A DNA stretch of 37,585 nucleotides from a virus. The notes under the pieces are model-generated. The model did not search any database. It was given only the letters and a program-made list of their open reading frames with translations, and was not told the origin of the DNA. The stretch covers positions 1 through 37,585 of IMG/VR virus record IMGVR_UViG_3300029922_000169; one strand, 5' to 3'. Below, piece by piece: positions 23,777-31,477 of the stretch; position 1 is the first letter of the stretch; every line of letters begins with the position of its first letter. The position numbers were made by a program, and so were the translations under genes.

Positions 23777-24084
23777 TGTTTGACAACAAAGTCCTGAAGA
23801 AAAAGAAGCTTGATAGCGAAGCATCTTTAAGAGTTACCCAAAATGAAATGAGCGGAAGAATTTTCGTTGATTTCTTTTCTGAAGATGGTAGACTCAAAGT
23901 ACAAAAAAGTTTTCAAGATACTTTCCAGGGTCGAGCAGACGCTGAGAAGTTTCAAAAGAAGATTAAGTCAATAAAAGATTTAAGGAAACATCTTGGACTC
24001 CCTGAGCCCAAGCCAGTAGTAATTCAAAAAGTGATAAGCGTTGAGCTTACAGAGCAGGGTATTACAACCCAGGAGAAAAAATGA
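23776..24084 (+). CDS. Unknown 102-residue basic protein
   Basis: Lys-rich N-terminus (NKVLKKKKLDSEASLRV), a beta-hairpin-like centre (GRIFVDFFSEDGRLKVQKSF) and a C-terminal acidic/Val-rich strand. AAGGA precedes ATG 23776. No family recognised. The gene abuts the subtilase stop and overlaps the next gene by 4 nt. Confidence 0.65.
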   Translation: MFDNKVLKKKKLDSEASLRVTQNEMSGRIFVDFFSEDGRLKVQKSFQDTFQGRADAEKFQKKIKSIKDLRKHLGLPEPKPVVIQKVISVELTEQGITTQEKK

Positions 24085-24860
24085 CACTAGCGAAAACGAT
24101 GGAAGAAATTAAGAAAGTAAAGCCCTTCGCAGAGGAAGACGTTGATAGCGGCCCTCGCGAAACTCTAGCTGGCCGACGTGGACGTAAGAGCCAGTCGATC
24201 GAGCAGTTGGTTCGTCTATATCGCGAGTACCGTCTGAAGCTTATTGAATCTGCCGCGTTCATCGTTGTCACCGGTTCTTCTAAAGACGAATTCACTCGTT
24301 TGGCTACAGAAGAGTTCAAGTGCATGAGCACTGATCCCGACACGTTCTATAAAGACCTCGCTGATCGCATTCCACCTGCTCTGTACAATGGTGCTGAGAC
24401 TGTAGCGAATCTATTCGACGTTATCGGTCGCCATCTGGAAGACAAAGCTGGTGAGCTTGATATCAATGGGTATCCTCAGTTGATCTTCAAACAAGAATAT
24501 CGCACCACACTCAAAAACAAGAATGATCTCTTGAATCTGATCCGTACCGCGATCAATGACAAAGTTGGCCCAGAGATCGTAGGCATCCAGGCCGCGTCTT
24601 CCCTGCTAAAGCAAGCTATTGCCGCTGAGCATGGCGCAAAAGTTACGCCAATCGTGCTGTCTACAGACAACGAAAAACTCGCCCTAGAACTTGAAGGCTC
24701 TCTTGGTCGTCTGCGCCCACGCGGCGTATTCCTGGTAGTAGCTGGGAAAGGCACCAAGACCCTGCGCGCCGTTGATGGCGTGATCTCTGTAAAAGAGCCA
24801 ACGAGTGAAACCGTTGGTGAGGTTATGTCTCAAGTTAGCGCCGCAACGAAAAACAAGTGA
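24081..24860 (+). CDS. Unknown 259-residue protein upstream of SSB
   Basis: Starts at ATG 24081 after a good AGGAG SD. It has an acidic then basic N-terminus (TLAGRRGRKSQSIEQ), a helical middle, and a C-terminal region resembling a small alpha/beta domain (PIVLSTDNEKLALELEG, RGVFLVVAGKGTKTLRAVDG). Codon use matches its highly expressed neighbours. Its place directly before SSB and RecA suggests a replication role, but no motif establishes it. Confidence 0.7.
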   Translation: MTLAKTMEEIKKVKPFAEEDVDSGPRETLAGRRGRKSQSIEQLVRLYREYRLKLIESAAFIVVTGSSKDEFTRLATEEFKCMSTDPDTFYKDLADRIPPALYNGAETVANLFDVIGRHLEDKAGELDINGYPQLIFKQEYRTTLKNKNDLLNLIRTAINDKVGPEIVGIQAASSLLKQAIAAEHGAKVTPIVLSTDNEKLALELEGSLGRLRPRGVFLVVAGKGTKTLRAVDGVISVKEPTSETVGEVMSQVSAATKNK

Positions 24861-24907
24861 AAGATTTAGTCGAACAAATATCCAACCACAAAATAGGAAG
24901 AAACAAA

Positions 24908-26056
24908 ATGGCTGTAAAAACTGGTAAAGCAAAATTTGGTGGAGACTACGTAAAGCGTAAGTACTTCAAACTTAAAGATGGAACGAGCGAATTCCGCATC
25001 CTTCCTCCCCTTGGATTTAACGGGGCAGACCCCGATGGCAAATGGAGCCAATTCTATAACGTGCATTATGGCTACGCCAATAGCAAAGGCGAGATGCGCG
25101 TATTCCAGAGTTCTCTGGTCAAGAATCGCAAGACGAAGATGATTGAAGCTGGCGACGCCGCGCTCGACCGTATCAATGCGATCAAAGCTGAAGTCGAAAA
25201 AGCAAAAGCTGCTGGCGACACTGCCCGCGAAAAGAAACTCCAAGAATTGGCTGGTGGCCAGAAATCCAAGTACAACTTGGACAATAACCACTATCTCAAT
25301 GCCATCGACGATCAAGGGAATATCGGTATTCTCAAGCTTCGTCACCGCGCCAAGCTCGCCCTAGACGTTGAAATTAAGCGTCTGCGTGACAAAGGCGTAG
25401 AGCCTCTTGACGTTGAAACTGGCCGCGTGTTCGTGTTCACCCGTTCTGGAATGGGCCTGGATACCACTTTCAAGGTGGATACCAAGAAGAAGCGTTTCAT
25501 GGTAGACCAAGTAGGCGAAGTAGAACAGGAAGTTGTACACGTCCTTACTGATGATATCCTCAATCGTCTTGAGAAAGAAGCTGCTCAACTTGATAAGCTT
25601 TTCAAGCGTCCTACCCCTGAAGAAGTGGCTCGTATCGTGGCAGAATCCGATATTCTTACCGGTAAGTCACGCGCAGTAGACGAAATCCTGGATGCAAAAC
25701 AGGACGCCGCTACGCAAGCTGAACCCGATACTGAAGAAGGCGAAGGACCAGATGGTGAGGATCAACCCGCAGCACAGGCTCCGTTGACTACGCAAACTGT
25801 AATCACTACGAATCCTCCTCAGACGCTTGCTGGCGCTGGTGGCTCAAATCCTGCCACTACGACTACACAAGCGGCTACTACAACTCCAGCAGCTACTACG
25901 ACCCCGGCGCCAGTTACCACTACGCCAGCTGCTCAACCTGTAGTTACGGGCGCTACTGTAACCGTAGGCTCTGCTCCTAAAACTACCGCCCAGGTAGTAA
26001 CTGAGCAAAGTGATGCGGAATTCCTCAAGTCTCTAGGCATCACTCCAGGCGCCTAA
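24908..26056 (+). CDS. gp32-like single-stranded DNA-binding protein
   Basis: About 382 residues from ATG 24908 (AGGAAG at 24895-24900); an in-frame GTG at 24857 would add 17 residues but lacks a comparable SD. The opening KYFKLKDGTSEFRILPPLG is typical of T4 gp32-type phage SSBs, and further OB-fold-like strands follow to about residue 200. An acidic stretch (EPDTEEGEGPDGEDQPA) leads into a Thr/Pro/Ala-rich linker and the C-terminal tip DAEFLKSLGI, a hydrophobic/acidic end like those that recruit partners in SSBs. It lies just upstream of the RecA-like gene. Confidence 0.75.
   Translation: MAVKTGKAKFGGDYVKRKYFKLKDGTSEFRILPPLGFNGADPDGKWSQFYNVHYGYANSKGEMRVFQSSLVKNRKTKMIEAGDAALDRINAIKAEVEKAKAAGDTAREKKLQELAGGQKSKYNLDNNHYLNAIDDQGNIGILKLRHRAKLALDVEIKRLRDKGVEPLDVETGRVFVFTRSGMGLDTTFKVDTKKKRFMVDQVGEVEQEVVHVLTDDILNRLEKEAAQLDKLFKRPTPEEVARIVAESDILTGKSRAVDEILDAKQDAATQAEPDTEEGEGPDGEDQPAAQAPLTTQTVITTNPPQTLAGAGGSNPATTTTQAATTTPAATTTPAPVTTTPAAQPVVTGATVTVGSAPKTTAQVVTEQSDAEFLKSLGITPGA
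25853..25935 (+). repeat. Thr/Pro/Ala codon repeats in the SSB linker
   Basis: Imperfect tandem repeats of ACT/ACG/CCA/GCT-type codons encode runs such as TTTTQAATTTPAATTTPA. The result is a mucin-like flexible linker between the acidic segment and the conserved C-terminal tip of SSB. Confidence 0.6.
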
Positions 26057-26065
26057 TAGGAACTT

Positions 26066-26584
26066 ATGGAAAACAATCCCAATGACCACGCGCTGGTGAT
26101 CCCTGCATTTGGCAAATCACCATCGCTACGCCTAGATATGTCCAGAGTACGTGAGGCTGAGGTAAGGTTTATCGAAGCCAAAACCGTCAGTCCCTCTACG
26201 TACTCTGACTTAGAGAATGTTTTCAACGAGTCCTATCGGGTACTTAAGACCCACGTATCTAACATCGGATACCAACTTGCATTGGCAAACAAAGCGCTTA
26301 GAGCGGCCAAGGCAGAAGTGGTACTCGGTGCCTACGCAGAGCATATGGCAGGCAAACCCAAGTATCAAGACAACGCAGACCTCAGAGACGCTTTCCTTAT
26401 GAAAGACCCTGACTACCTTGCTGCCTTGGATAGGGTGGATCAGCTTAAGGCTTTTGAAAGCAATTTCGAGGGTAAAATCAAAGTCATAGAGAATGTCTGC
26501 AAATATATGAGACAGAAAATGTATTTAATTTCAAAAAGTGGCGTGCCGATGGACGGTCCCATCGGCGTGACGATCAGGAGATAA
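26066..26584 (+). CDS. Unknown protein between SSB and RecA
   Basis: 172 residues, predominantly helical (VFNESYRVLKTHVSNIGYQL, ALANKALRAAKAEVVLGAY), with no enzymatic motif. GGAA precedes ATG 26066. Its position between an SSB and a UvsX-like recombinase is where a mediator (UvsY-like) would make sense, but no sequence likeness to UvsY is evident, so that is context only. Confidence 0.7.
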   Translation: MENNPNDHALVIPAFGKSPSLRLDMSRVREAEVRFIEAKTVSPSTYSDLENVFNESYRVLKTHVSNIGYQLALANKALRAAKAEVVLGAYAEHMAGKPKYQDNADLRDAFLMKDPDYLAALDRVDQLKAFESNFEGKIKVIENVCKYMRQKMYLISKSGVPMDGPIGVTIRR

Positions 26585-26585
26585 A

Positions 26586-27656
26586 ATGGCTAATAAGTGG
26601 ACTAAACAACTCAGGACTTACGACGATGCTGTGGATTATGATTATGATTCATTCGCTGCAGAAAATTGTTTGTATACCCCTAGCCCATATTACAATTGGA
26701 TTTTTGCTAACAAAAGCAACGGAATTCCAAAAAACGCTTCTCTGCTTCTTTTGTCAGAACAGAAAGCTGGTAAATCTCTGACGTGTTACGCCACAATCTT
26801 GGAAATGCAGCGACGAGATAGAATCGCAAAAATCGCAGAAGACATGAAAGGTCACGCGGTTTATTTCAATACTGAGCTTCGCGGTCAACTACAGCACGAC
26901 ATTTTTCCTGAGATCGACAAGGACTTGATGCATATTTACGACACGAAAGATCCAGTAGAAATCTTCGACCGCATTGAAGACGATATCAAGCCCATGGTAC
27001 AAGATGGTCTGCCACTCCGCATGATTATCATCGATTCCCTTACGAATATTCAAGGCGTAAAGCGCAAAGATGCTGAATCGGTATCCGATCACCTTCGCGG
27101 CGACCACGCTCTTACGGTACAAACTGGACTAGATAAGTTGGTTCCTTTTTGCAAACGCAATAAGATTTTGCTCATCGGTACGTCTCAACTACGTGCCAAC
27201 CAAAAGGCTGCTCCTGGTCAGCCAGACTCTCAAATGGCCGAAGGCTGGATCGTGAAGCATACGTTTGAGTACTTTATCTCCCTCAAGCGTGCAGGCGCCG
27301 CAGAGGACAAGAAAGACTTGGAAGGTAAGACCTTTGAAGACGAATCCATTAAGGATGCCCGCGATCAGCACCTTCTGACCGGCCACAAGATTTACGCAAA
27401 GTGTGAAGCTAACTCTATTGGTCCCCAAGGCCGAGCTGGCGTTTTCACAATGGACTACAAAAAAGGTATCATTAACCAGCACGAAGAGATTTTCTTCCTT
27501 GGTAAAGACACCAACGTAATCAAACTTACTGGTCAGACCTATAGCTTCGGTGGCCAATCGGCCCGTGGTCAAGCAGCCTTCGCGCTCCTGATCCGCGACA
27601 ATCCTGAGCTTGGTAAGGCCATCCTAGAAGAAGTTCGTAAACTAGACGATAAGTAA
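26586..27656 (+). CDS. RecA/UvsX-like recombinase
   Basis: 356 residues. Walker A is the variant SEQKAGKS at 57-64 (canonical GPESSGKT; T4 UvsX is also atypical here). Walker B is MIIIDSL at 144-150, followed by the RecA-type strand IGTSQLR (compare NQ) near 200 and a region LTGHKIYAKCEANSIGPQGR. The enzyme forms filaments on ssDNA and catalyses strand exchange for recombination-dependent replication and repair, with the SSB upstream. GGAGAT precedes ATG 26586. A structured RNA follows its stop. Confidence 0.85.
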   Translation: MANKWTKQLRTYDDAVDYDYDSFAAENCLYTPSPYYNWIFANKSNGIPKNASLLLLSEQKAGKSLTCYATILEMQRRDRIAKIAEDMKGHAVYFNTELRGQLQHDIFPEIDKDLMHIYDTKDPVEIFDRIEDDIKPMVQDGLPLRMIIIDSLTNIQGVKRKDAESVSDHLRGDHALTVQTGLDKLVPFCKRNKILLIGTSQLRANQKAAPGQPDSQMAEGWIVKHTFEYFISLKRAGAAEDKKDLEGKTFEDESIKDARDQHLLTGHKIYAKCEANSIGPQGRAGVFTMDYKKGIINQHEEIFFLGKDTNVIKLTGQTYSFGGQSARGQAAFALLIRDNPELGKAILEEVRKLDDK

Positions 27657-27663
27657 TTGCTCC

Positions 27664-27783
27664 GGTCGCAGCTGGCGAAGAGTGGGGAGTCCTGACGCAT
27701 TGCTATGGACTTAATGTAGCCCCGTTAGGGGGCGAGCGGGTTAAAATCCGTGTGCCGACCACTTCGCAGCGGCCCTCTTTTTT
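27664..27783 (+). ncRNA. Unassigned structured RNA with terminal intrinsic terminator
   Basis: The gap between recA and the next gene folds into a closed, multibranched RNA. The outer stem is GGTCGC (27664-27669) with GCGGCC (27769-27774), continued by GCGAAG (27675-27680) with CTTCGC (27762-27767) and TGG/CCA (27683-27685/27759-27761). Inside are three hairpins: AGTCC/GGACT (27688-27692/27707-27711), GCCCC/GGGGC (27719-27723/27729-27733), and a short GCGG/CCGT stem with a GTTAAAAT loop (27736-27751). A T6 run follows the outer stem. Alternative pairings exist: GGGG at 27684-27687 can compete for the CCCC at 27720-27723, and the loop 27697-27701 can pair with 27713-27717. It fits no tRNA and no riboswitch or ribozyme consensus I can recall. 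Confidence 0.65.
27769..27783 (+). terminator. Intrinsic terminator formed by the closing stem of the RNA
   Basis: The 3' arm GCGGCC is followed by CTC and six T (27778-27783), the standard layout of a Rho-independent terminator. The pairing arm is almost 100 nt upstream, so termination would depend on the whole RNA folding. The SD of the next gene (GAAGGA at 27784-27789) starts right after the T run. Confidence 0.55.
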
Positions 27784-27793
27784 GAAGGAATCT

Positions 27794-28723
27794 ATGGGAA
27801 AAGGAATCATTTTAAGACCAAGAGCAGAAAAGAAAAAGATCCATTCAAGGAATGAATTTGAGCTTTGCTACCTTCGCCATCAGTACATCAGGAAAACCCT
27901 CCACAATCCAACTCCAGAAGAAATGCAGCCATACATGGCAATCGCCAAGCATATGGCTAAGAACACGTTCTTTACCTATCGCAATCTATTCCAGCTGGTC
28001 GGCTTTGAATCAGAAGACCTAATCAGCATCGCCACCGTCCACCTAGTCAGCTTCCTTGGCCTCTTCTCCCTGGATAAGCTTCCAGAGAAGTACAAAGACT
28101 TTTTTGAGGTATACGCTGCAAACAACTCCAAAGAGCCAGACGCAGACCAGATTCTAAATAAGAATAAGGCAAACTGTACCATTTTTCTTAAGCAAAGAAT
28201 GGAAGACGTTGTTCGTATATGCCGACAGAAGGCGCGCAACATCAAAGGTCTTCCAACGGAAGAATATTTCTTCTACTGCGGTGTAGCAAAGCCTCCCAAG
28301 ATTCTCAGAAATCTGGCCGAGAACTATGATAAATACGACTATCGAAAGCTCGATACTGCGGTCTACAAGTCGATCAGAAAGAAAGCTAAGCCAGACGCAG
28401 ACGATCGTATTTTTAGATTCAATGGAAAATATTACGTAGCCGTTCTAGTAGCGCAAAAATCTCTAGGTCTTGAGGATTTAGATGGCGCGGATATGAACCC
28501 ATATGATAGCATCCATAATATGGACCCGGAGAAAGTGCTGTTTTCCATGGAAGACGCTACGGACTGGGAAAAGAAGCAAGAAGAGTTTGATCGTAAGTCC
28601 AAGTTTTCTAAGAGCAATATTATCAAGAAGTTCATAGAAAAGAACAGGGAAAACAAGGACTACAGAGAAGAACTAAGGACAGCGAGAAGATTACTTAAGA
28701 GTCTGGAGAAGAATAGTGTCTGA
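27794..28723 (+). CDS. Second sigma region 2-like protein
   Basis: 309 residues from ATG 27794, which has GAAGGA 5 nt upstream; an ATG-initiated extension would reach into the structured RNA. Residues about 48-90 (PYMAIAKHMAKNTFF, then FESEDLISIATVHLVSFLGL) follow the sigma region 2.1-2.2 pattern. About 50 residues later comes FLKQRMEDVVRICRQKARNI, like the region 2.3-2.4 helix. The C-terminal third is basic and helical and may contain a further DNA-binding part. It may be a phage sigma or a late-transcription factor like T4 gp55. The match is by pattern and moderately convincing. Confidence 0.5.
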   Translation: MGKGIILRPRAEKKKIHSRNEFELCYLRHQYIRKTLHNPTPEEMQPYMAIAKHMAKNTFFTYRNLFQLVGFESEDLISIATVHLVSFLGLFSLDKLPEKYKDFFEVYAANNSKEPDADQILNKNKANCTIFLKQRMEDVVRICRQKARNIKGLPTEEYFFYCGVAKPPKILRNLAENYDKYDYRKLDTAVYKSIRKKAKPDADDRIFRFNGKYYVAVLVAQKSLGLEDLDGADMNPYDSIHNMDPEKVLFSMEDATDWEKKQEEFDRKSKFSKSNIIKKFIEKNRENKDYREELRTARRLLKSLEKNSV

Positions 28724-29279
28724 TGCCGTAATGGAAAAATTTCTCCACACATGGAGGGAAAAGTTTGGAGAAACAGCTTCTAGTAAGAAGTACGGCAACG
28801 TTTACACAAAAATACCAGTTAAAGGAAGAAAAGAAGCTCTTATAATATTTTTCATGCAGATGAAAGAGCTAGGATACGAAAAAGAAAGATTTTCTAAACA
28901 ATCATTTGTAGCAGAGTTGATTCCCTTTGTTTTTGGAGAAGCTCCGTGGGTAAACAAAGAACAGCAAAAGCGAGCACATGGCGCCTTAGCGACAGAAGTT
29001 AAGGACATTTTACTTGGTGACATTTGGGACGATGAAAAAACCAAAGAAGAAACGGCGAAGCTATTCTCAGGAACCCCACAGCCTACAACACGACTCGCTA
29101 AGCCAACTACCCAACCTGACTCAAAAGCGGCTCCTGCTGTACCTGAAAAAGAGGCGCCAGAGCCAGAAGAAAGATACGGCAAAGAAGTAGATAGATCACT
29201 TTACGCCCATTTACCTAAAACCCAGGTGGTCCTGGACGAAGAATTTGCAAAATTGATAGGGGTCGATCCCGATGAGTGA
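28716..29279 (+). CDS. Unknown protein before the replicative helicase
   Basis: 187 residues starting at GTG 28716 (GGAGAAG SD). There is a helical N-terminal domain (about 1-105), a Pro/Thr/Ala/Glu-rich linker (about 110-150), and a C-terminal tail with a helix VVLDEEFAKLIGVDPDE. It overlaps the helicase gene by 8 nt. Helicase loaders are often found in this position and have a domain-linker-tail layout, but there is no recognisable gp59 or DnaC motif. Confidence 0.65.
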   Translation: MSDAVMEKFLHTWREKFGETASSKKYGNVYTKIPVKGRKEALIIFFMQMKELGYEKERFSKQSFVAELIPFVFGEAPWVNKEQQKRAHGALATEVKDILLGDIWDDEKTKEETAKLFSGTPQPTTRLAKPTTQPDSKAAPAVPEKEAPEPEERYGKEVDRSLYAHLPKTQVVLDEEFAKLIGVDPDE

Positions 29280-30423
29280 AGCCAAGCAAGATTTCTTGAA
29301 AGGCTTATCTGGGGAGTCTGACCTAGATAAGAAAAAGAAAGAAATCGACATAAACAGAACCAATAACCAATATGATCGCCTAAAAGAAGGCGAACGTAAG
29401 GCTAGCTTAGCCAGCCAGGCATCGTTTGGTCCTTTGGACCCTGAGCGAGTCCTCCAGTTGGCCCAGGAAAGCACTGATTATATCGATTCCGCCGCCTCAG
29501 CGATGAAGTTCATCAGCGAGGTATTCGATGGCATTGTACCGTTTTTCTCTAAGAACCTCATTCTAATTGGCGCCAAGACGGGTGAAGGTAAGTCCACCTG
29601 CGTAGCTAACATTGTACGGTCTACGATTGCTCAGATCAATCCTATAACTGGTAAGCCGCGCCGCTGCCTTGTTCTTACGAACGAGGAGAATATCGTAGAC
29701 TTCTACAACCGCGTGACCTGCCTACTCAAGGGCTGGCACTACGTTAATCATGACAAGTTTACTCAGGAACAGAAGCAAACCTTCGAGCAGTATATCAAGC
29801 TGCTTAGCAAGGATGGTAGGCTTACGGTCGTAGACGACACCCATAGGACCGCTAGCGGTGAGACTACGGACGGTTTGACTACCACCGTAGAAGGCATCGA
29901 GACCATATTCGAGAACCTTCTCAGGGACAAAGAGTATTACGACGTGGTAGTTATCGACTACTATCAAGGGGTTATGGAATCTACCAAAGACCCAATGATG
30001 GACGAATTTAAGGTCCAGGCCCGCCTTACCCACGTTCTTGAGAAATACCGTAAGTCCTATCCAGCGCCCATCATTCTCATGGCCCAAACCAATCCTCCAG
30101 AGCGTGAGACCCCTTCCCCATTCCAGGTCAGAATCCAGGGCCGCAAACTGATCTGTACCAAGGCTACCATGATTATCGAGATGATCGCTAACCGTGAGGA
30201 ATTGACTACGGAATGGCTGATCCACAAAGGCCGCTATGCCGAGTCCACTGGCACCAGCGTATTCACTGGCTATAAGAACGGCCTGTTCGTAAAACGAGAC
30301 GAGAAGTTTACCGCCGAAGTACGCCAAATGCGCGAAAAGAAGGCGGCAGCAGAATTTGACAAAATGGCTGGCATCAAGGTGCCTACACAAGAAACCGCAA
30401 TGGCAGGAGCAGAAAATGAGTGA
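29272..30423 (+). CDS. DnaB-like replicative helicase (superfamily 4)
   Basis: 383 residues. After an N-terminal region of about 90 residues comes the RecA core: Walker A GAKTGEGKST at 100-109, motif 1a LTNEEN, Walker B VVVIDYYQG at about 226-234 and a motif 3-like ILMAQTNPP. The N-terminal domain is short compared with bacterial DnaB (about 470 residues in total), more like T4 gp41-type helicases. It would unwind DNA 5'-3' at the fork as a hexamer. Its gene sits close to the primase gene (31444). Confidence 0.87.
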   Translation: MSEAKQDFLKGLSGESDLDKKKKEIDINRTNNQYDRLKEGERKASLASQASFGPLDPERVLQLAQESTDYIDSAASAMKFISEVFDGIVPFFSKNLILIGAKTGEGKSTCVANIVRSTIAQINPITGKPRRCLVLTNEENIVDFYNRVTCLLKGWHYVNHDKFTQEQKQTFEQYIKLLSKDGRLTVVDDTHRTASGETTDGLTTTVEGIETIFENLLRDKEYYDVVVIDYYQGVMESTKDPMMDEFKVQARLTHVLEKYRKSYPAPIILMAQTNPPERETPSPFQVRIQGRKLICTKATMIIEMIANREELTTEWLIHKGRYAESTGTSVFTGYKNGLFVKRDEKFTAEVRQMREKKAAAEFDKMAGIKVPTQETAMAGAENE

Positions 30424-30853
30424 TAGCAACGATATAACACCAGAACAAGCAGGCGAGGTCTTCGCGGAGGGTCGCATCCAGATAGGCTTTGATGTTGTAG
30501 AGCTTCAGCGAGTAAGCCTACAGCCGGGTGACGCCCTTATGGTAACTATCAAAAATGATGACATGGACCATGCTTCATTGAACGCTCTACGGTCTGCGCT
30601 AAAAGATGCATTCCCAGACAACAAGATATTCATATTTGGTATGGGCACCGCCGACGACGTAAAACTTTCAGTTATAGGTCAAGAATCGGTTGCAAAGACT
30701 GAAAATGTCGGGTATTGTAATAACTGTAACTGCGGTAAAAAAGAACGTGCCGAACAAACTTTAGAAGGAGAATCAGATGGAAGAAGTAAGCCAGAATCAA
30801 GTGGAGAAGGTACCTGCGGAAACCAATGTAGTGGAGGCTGCTCCGAGAGATGA
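30416..30853 (+). CDS. Unknown protein with a Cys-rich C-terminus
   Basis: 145 residues from ATG 30416 (GGAG about 8 nt upstream). The N-terminal 100 residues are an unassigned alpha/beta domain (GDALMVTIKNDDMDHASLNA, KIFIFGMG). The C-terminal third is Cys-rich: YCNNCNCGKK and later TCGNQCSGGC. It could bind zinc or a metal cluster. The last 77 nt overlap the next gene in another frame, an unusually long overlap for this window. Confidence 0.65.
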   Translation: MSDSNDITPEQAGEVFAEGRIQIGFDVVELQRVSLQPGDALMVTIKNDDMDHASLNALRSALKDAFPDNKIFIFGMGTADDVKLSVIGQESVAKTENVGYCNNCNCGKKERAEQTLEGESDGRSKPESSGEGTCGNQCSGGCSER

Positions 30854-31268
30854 AAGACAGATTTGGGAAGTAAGGGGTGAAGAACGCGAACAGCTTGACT
30901 CCCTCTCCAAAGAAGTATTCGGTGCCGCCAGCCGCTGGCAGTCCTTGATTACTAAGGGCTATTCAGAACTTGTTACCGAAGAAGTTGAGGAATACGTTCC
31001 TGAAGCAACTGACAAAGATGGTAAAGTAACCCCAGGCTTTAATCGTAATGTGCGAGTACCTGTGAAGCGCAAAGATGGCGCCATGCAGTCTGTCAAGAAA
31101 TATCACGATATCAAATCTGTAACGATCTATATGCTGGATCGCAAAGCCCAACTAGACAAAATCAAAGCTGAAGTCAAGCGCATGCAAGACGAAGCTAGAG
31201 CTAAGAAGGAAGCGCAAGACCTTGCTAAGCGCGTACATGAAGACGCTCAAGGCTCCGCTGCCCTATGA
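30777..31268 (+). CDS. Unknown 163-residue charged protein
   Basis: ATG 30777 has a strong AGAAGGAG SD, so initiation inside the upstream gene is credible. Acidic N-terminus, a Trp-containing helical segment (VFGAASRWQSLITKGY), a basic strand region (VRVPVKRKDGAMQSVKKYHD) and a long C-terminal charged helix. No motif recognised. Confidence 0.7.
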   Translation: MEEVSQNQVEKVPAETNVVEAAPRDERQIWEVRGEEREQLDSLSKEVFGAASRWQSLITKGYSELVTEEVEEYVPEATDKDGKVTPGFNRNVRVPVKRKDGAMQSVKKYHDIKSVTIYMLDRKAQLDKIKAEVKRMQDEARAKKEAQDLAKRVHEDAQGSAAL

Positions 31269-31477
31269 GCCTATCATCTTGGGCATTCCAAATCTTAGAA
31301 ATGGGATTTCAACCAGACGATCTGATAAATAAAGCGTGTGCCCGTTTTAACTTTAGTCCAAATCAAATACAGTCCAACCACCTGCTGATTGAAGCTCTTA
31401 TAGAAACTAATGATCGTATCAGAAAACTAGAGGAAGAACTTGCGTGCATGAAACAGGGAAAAAACTCCTCAACCTGA
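31265..31477 (+). CDS. Unknown 70-residue helical protein
   Basis: Short all-helical protein ending in a probable coiled coil (IETNDRIRKLEEELACMKQ). It overlaps the upstream stop by 4 nt and the primase start by 34 nt. Not recognised. Confidence 0.6.
   Translation: MSLSSWAFQILEMGFQPDDLINKACARFNFSPNQIQSNHLLIEALIETNDRIRKLEEELACMKQGKNSST

Noticed and set aside
26066-26584. UvsY-like mediator
   Set aside because: Position between SSB and RecA is suggestive, but the sequence shows no recognisable similarity to UvsY and its length differs.
27664-27783. tRNA or tmRNA in the recA-downstream gap
   Set aside because: A T-loop-like GTTAAAAT and a CCA are present, but no 7-bp acceptor stem, anticodon arm or D arm can be fitted around them. 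The size and three-hairpin layout differ from both.
28841-28846. TATAAT inside the gene before the helicase
   Set aside because: No -35 at a proper distance, no extended -10, and it lies in mid-gene; likely chance in AT-rich coding sequence.
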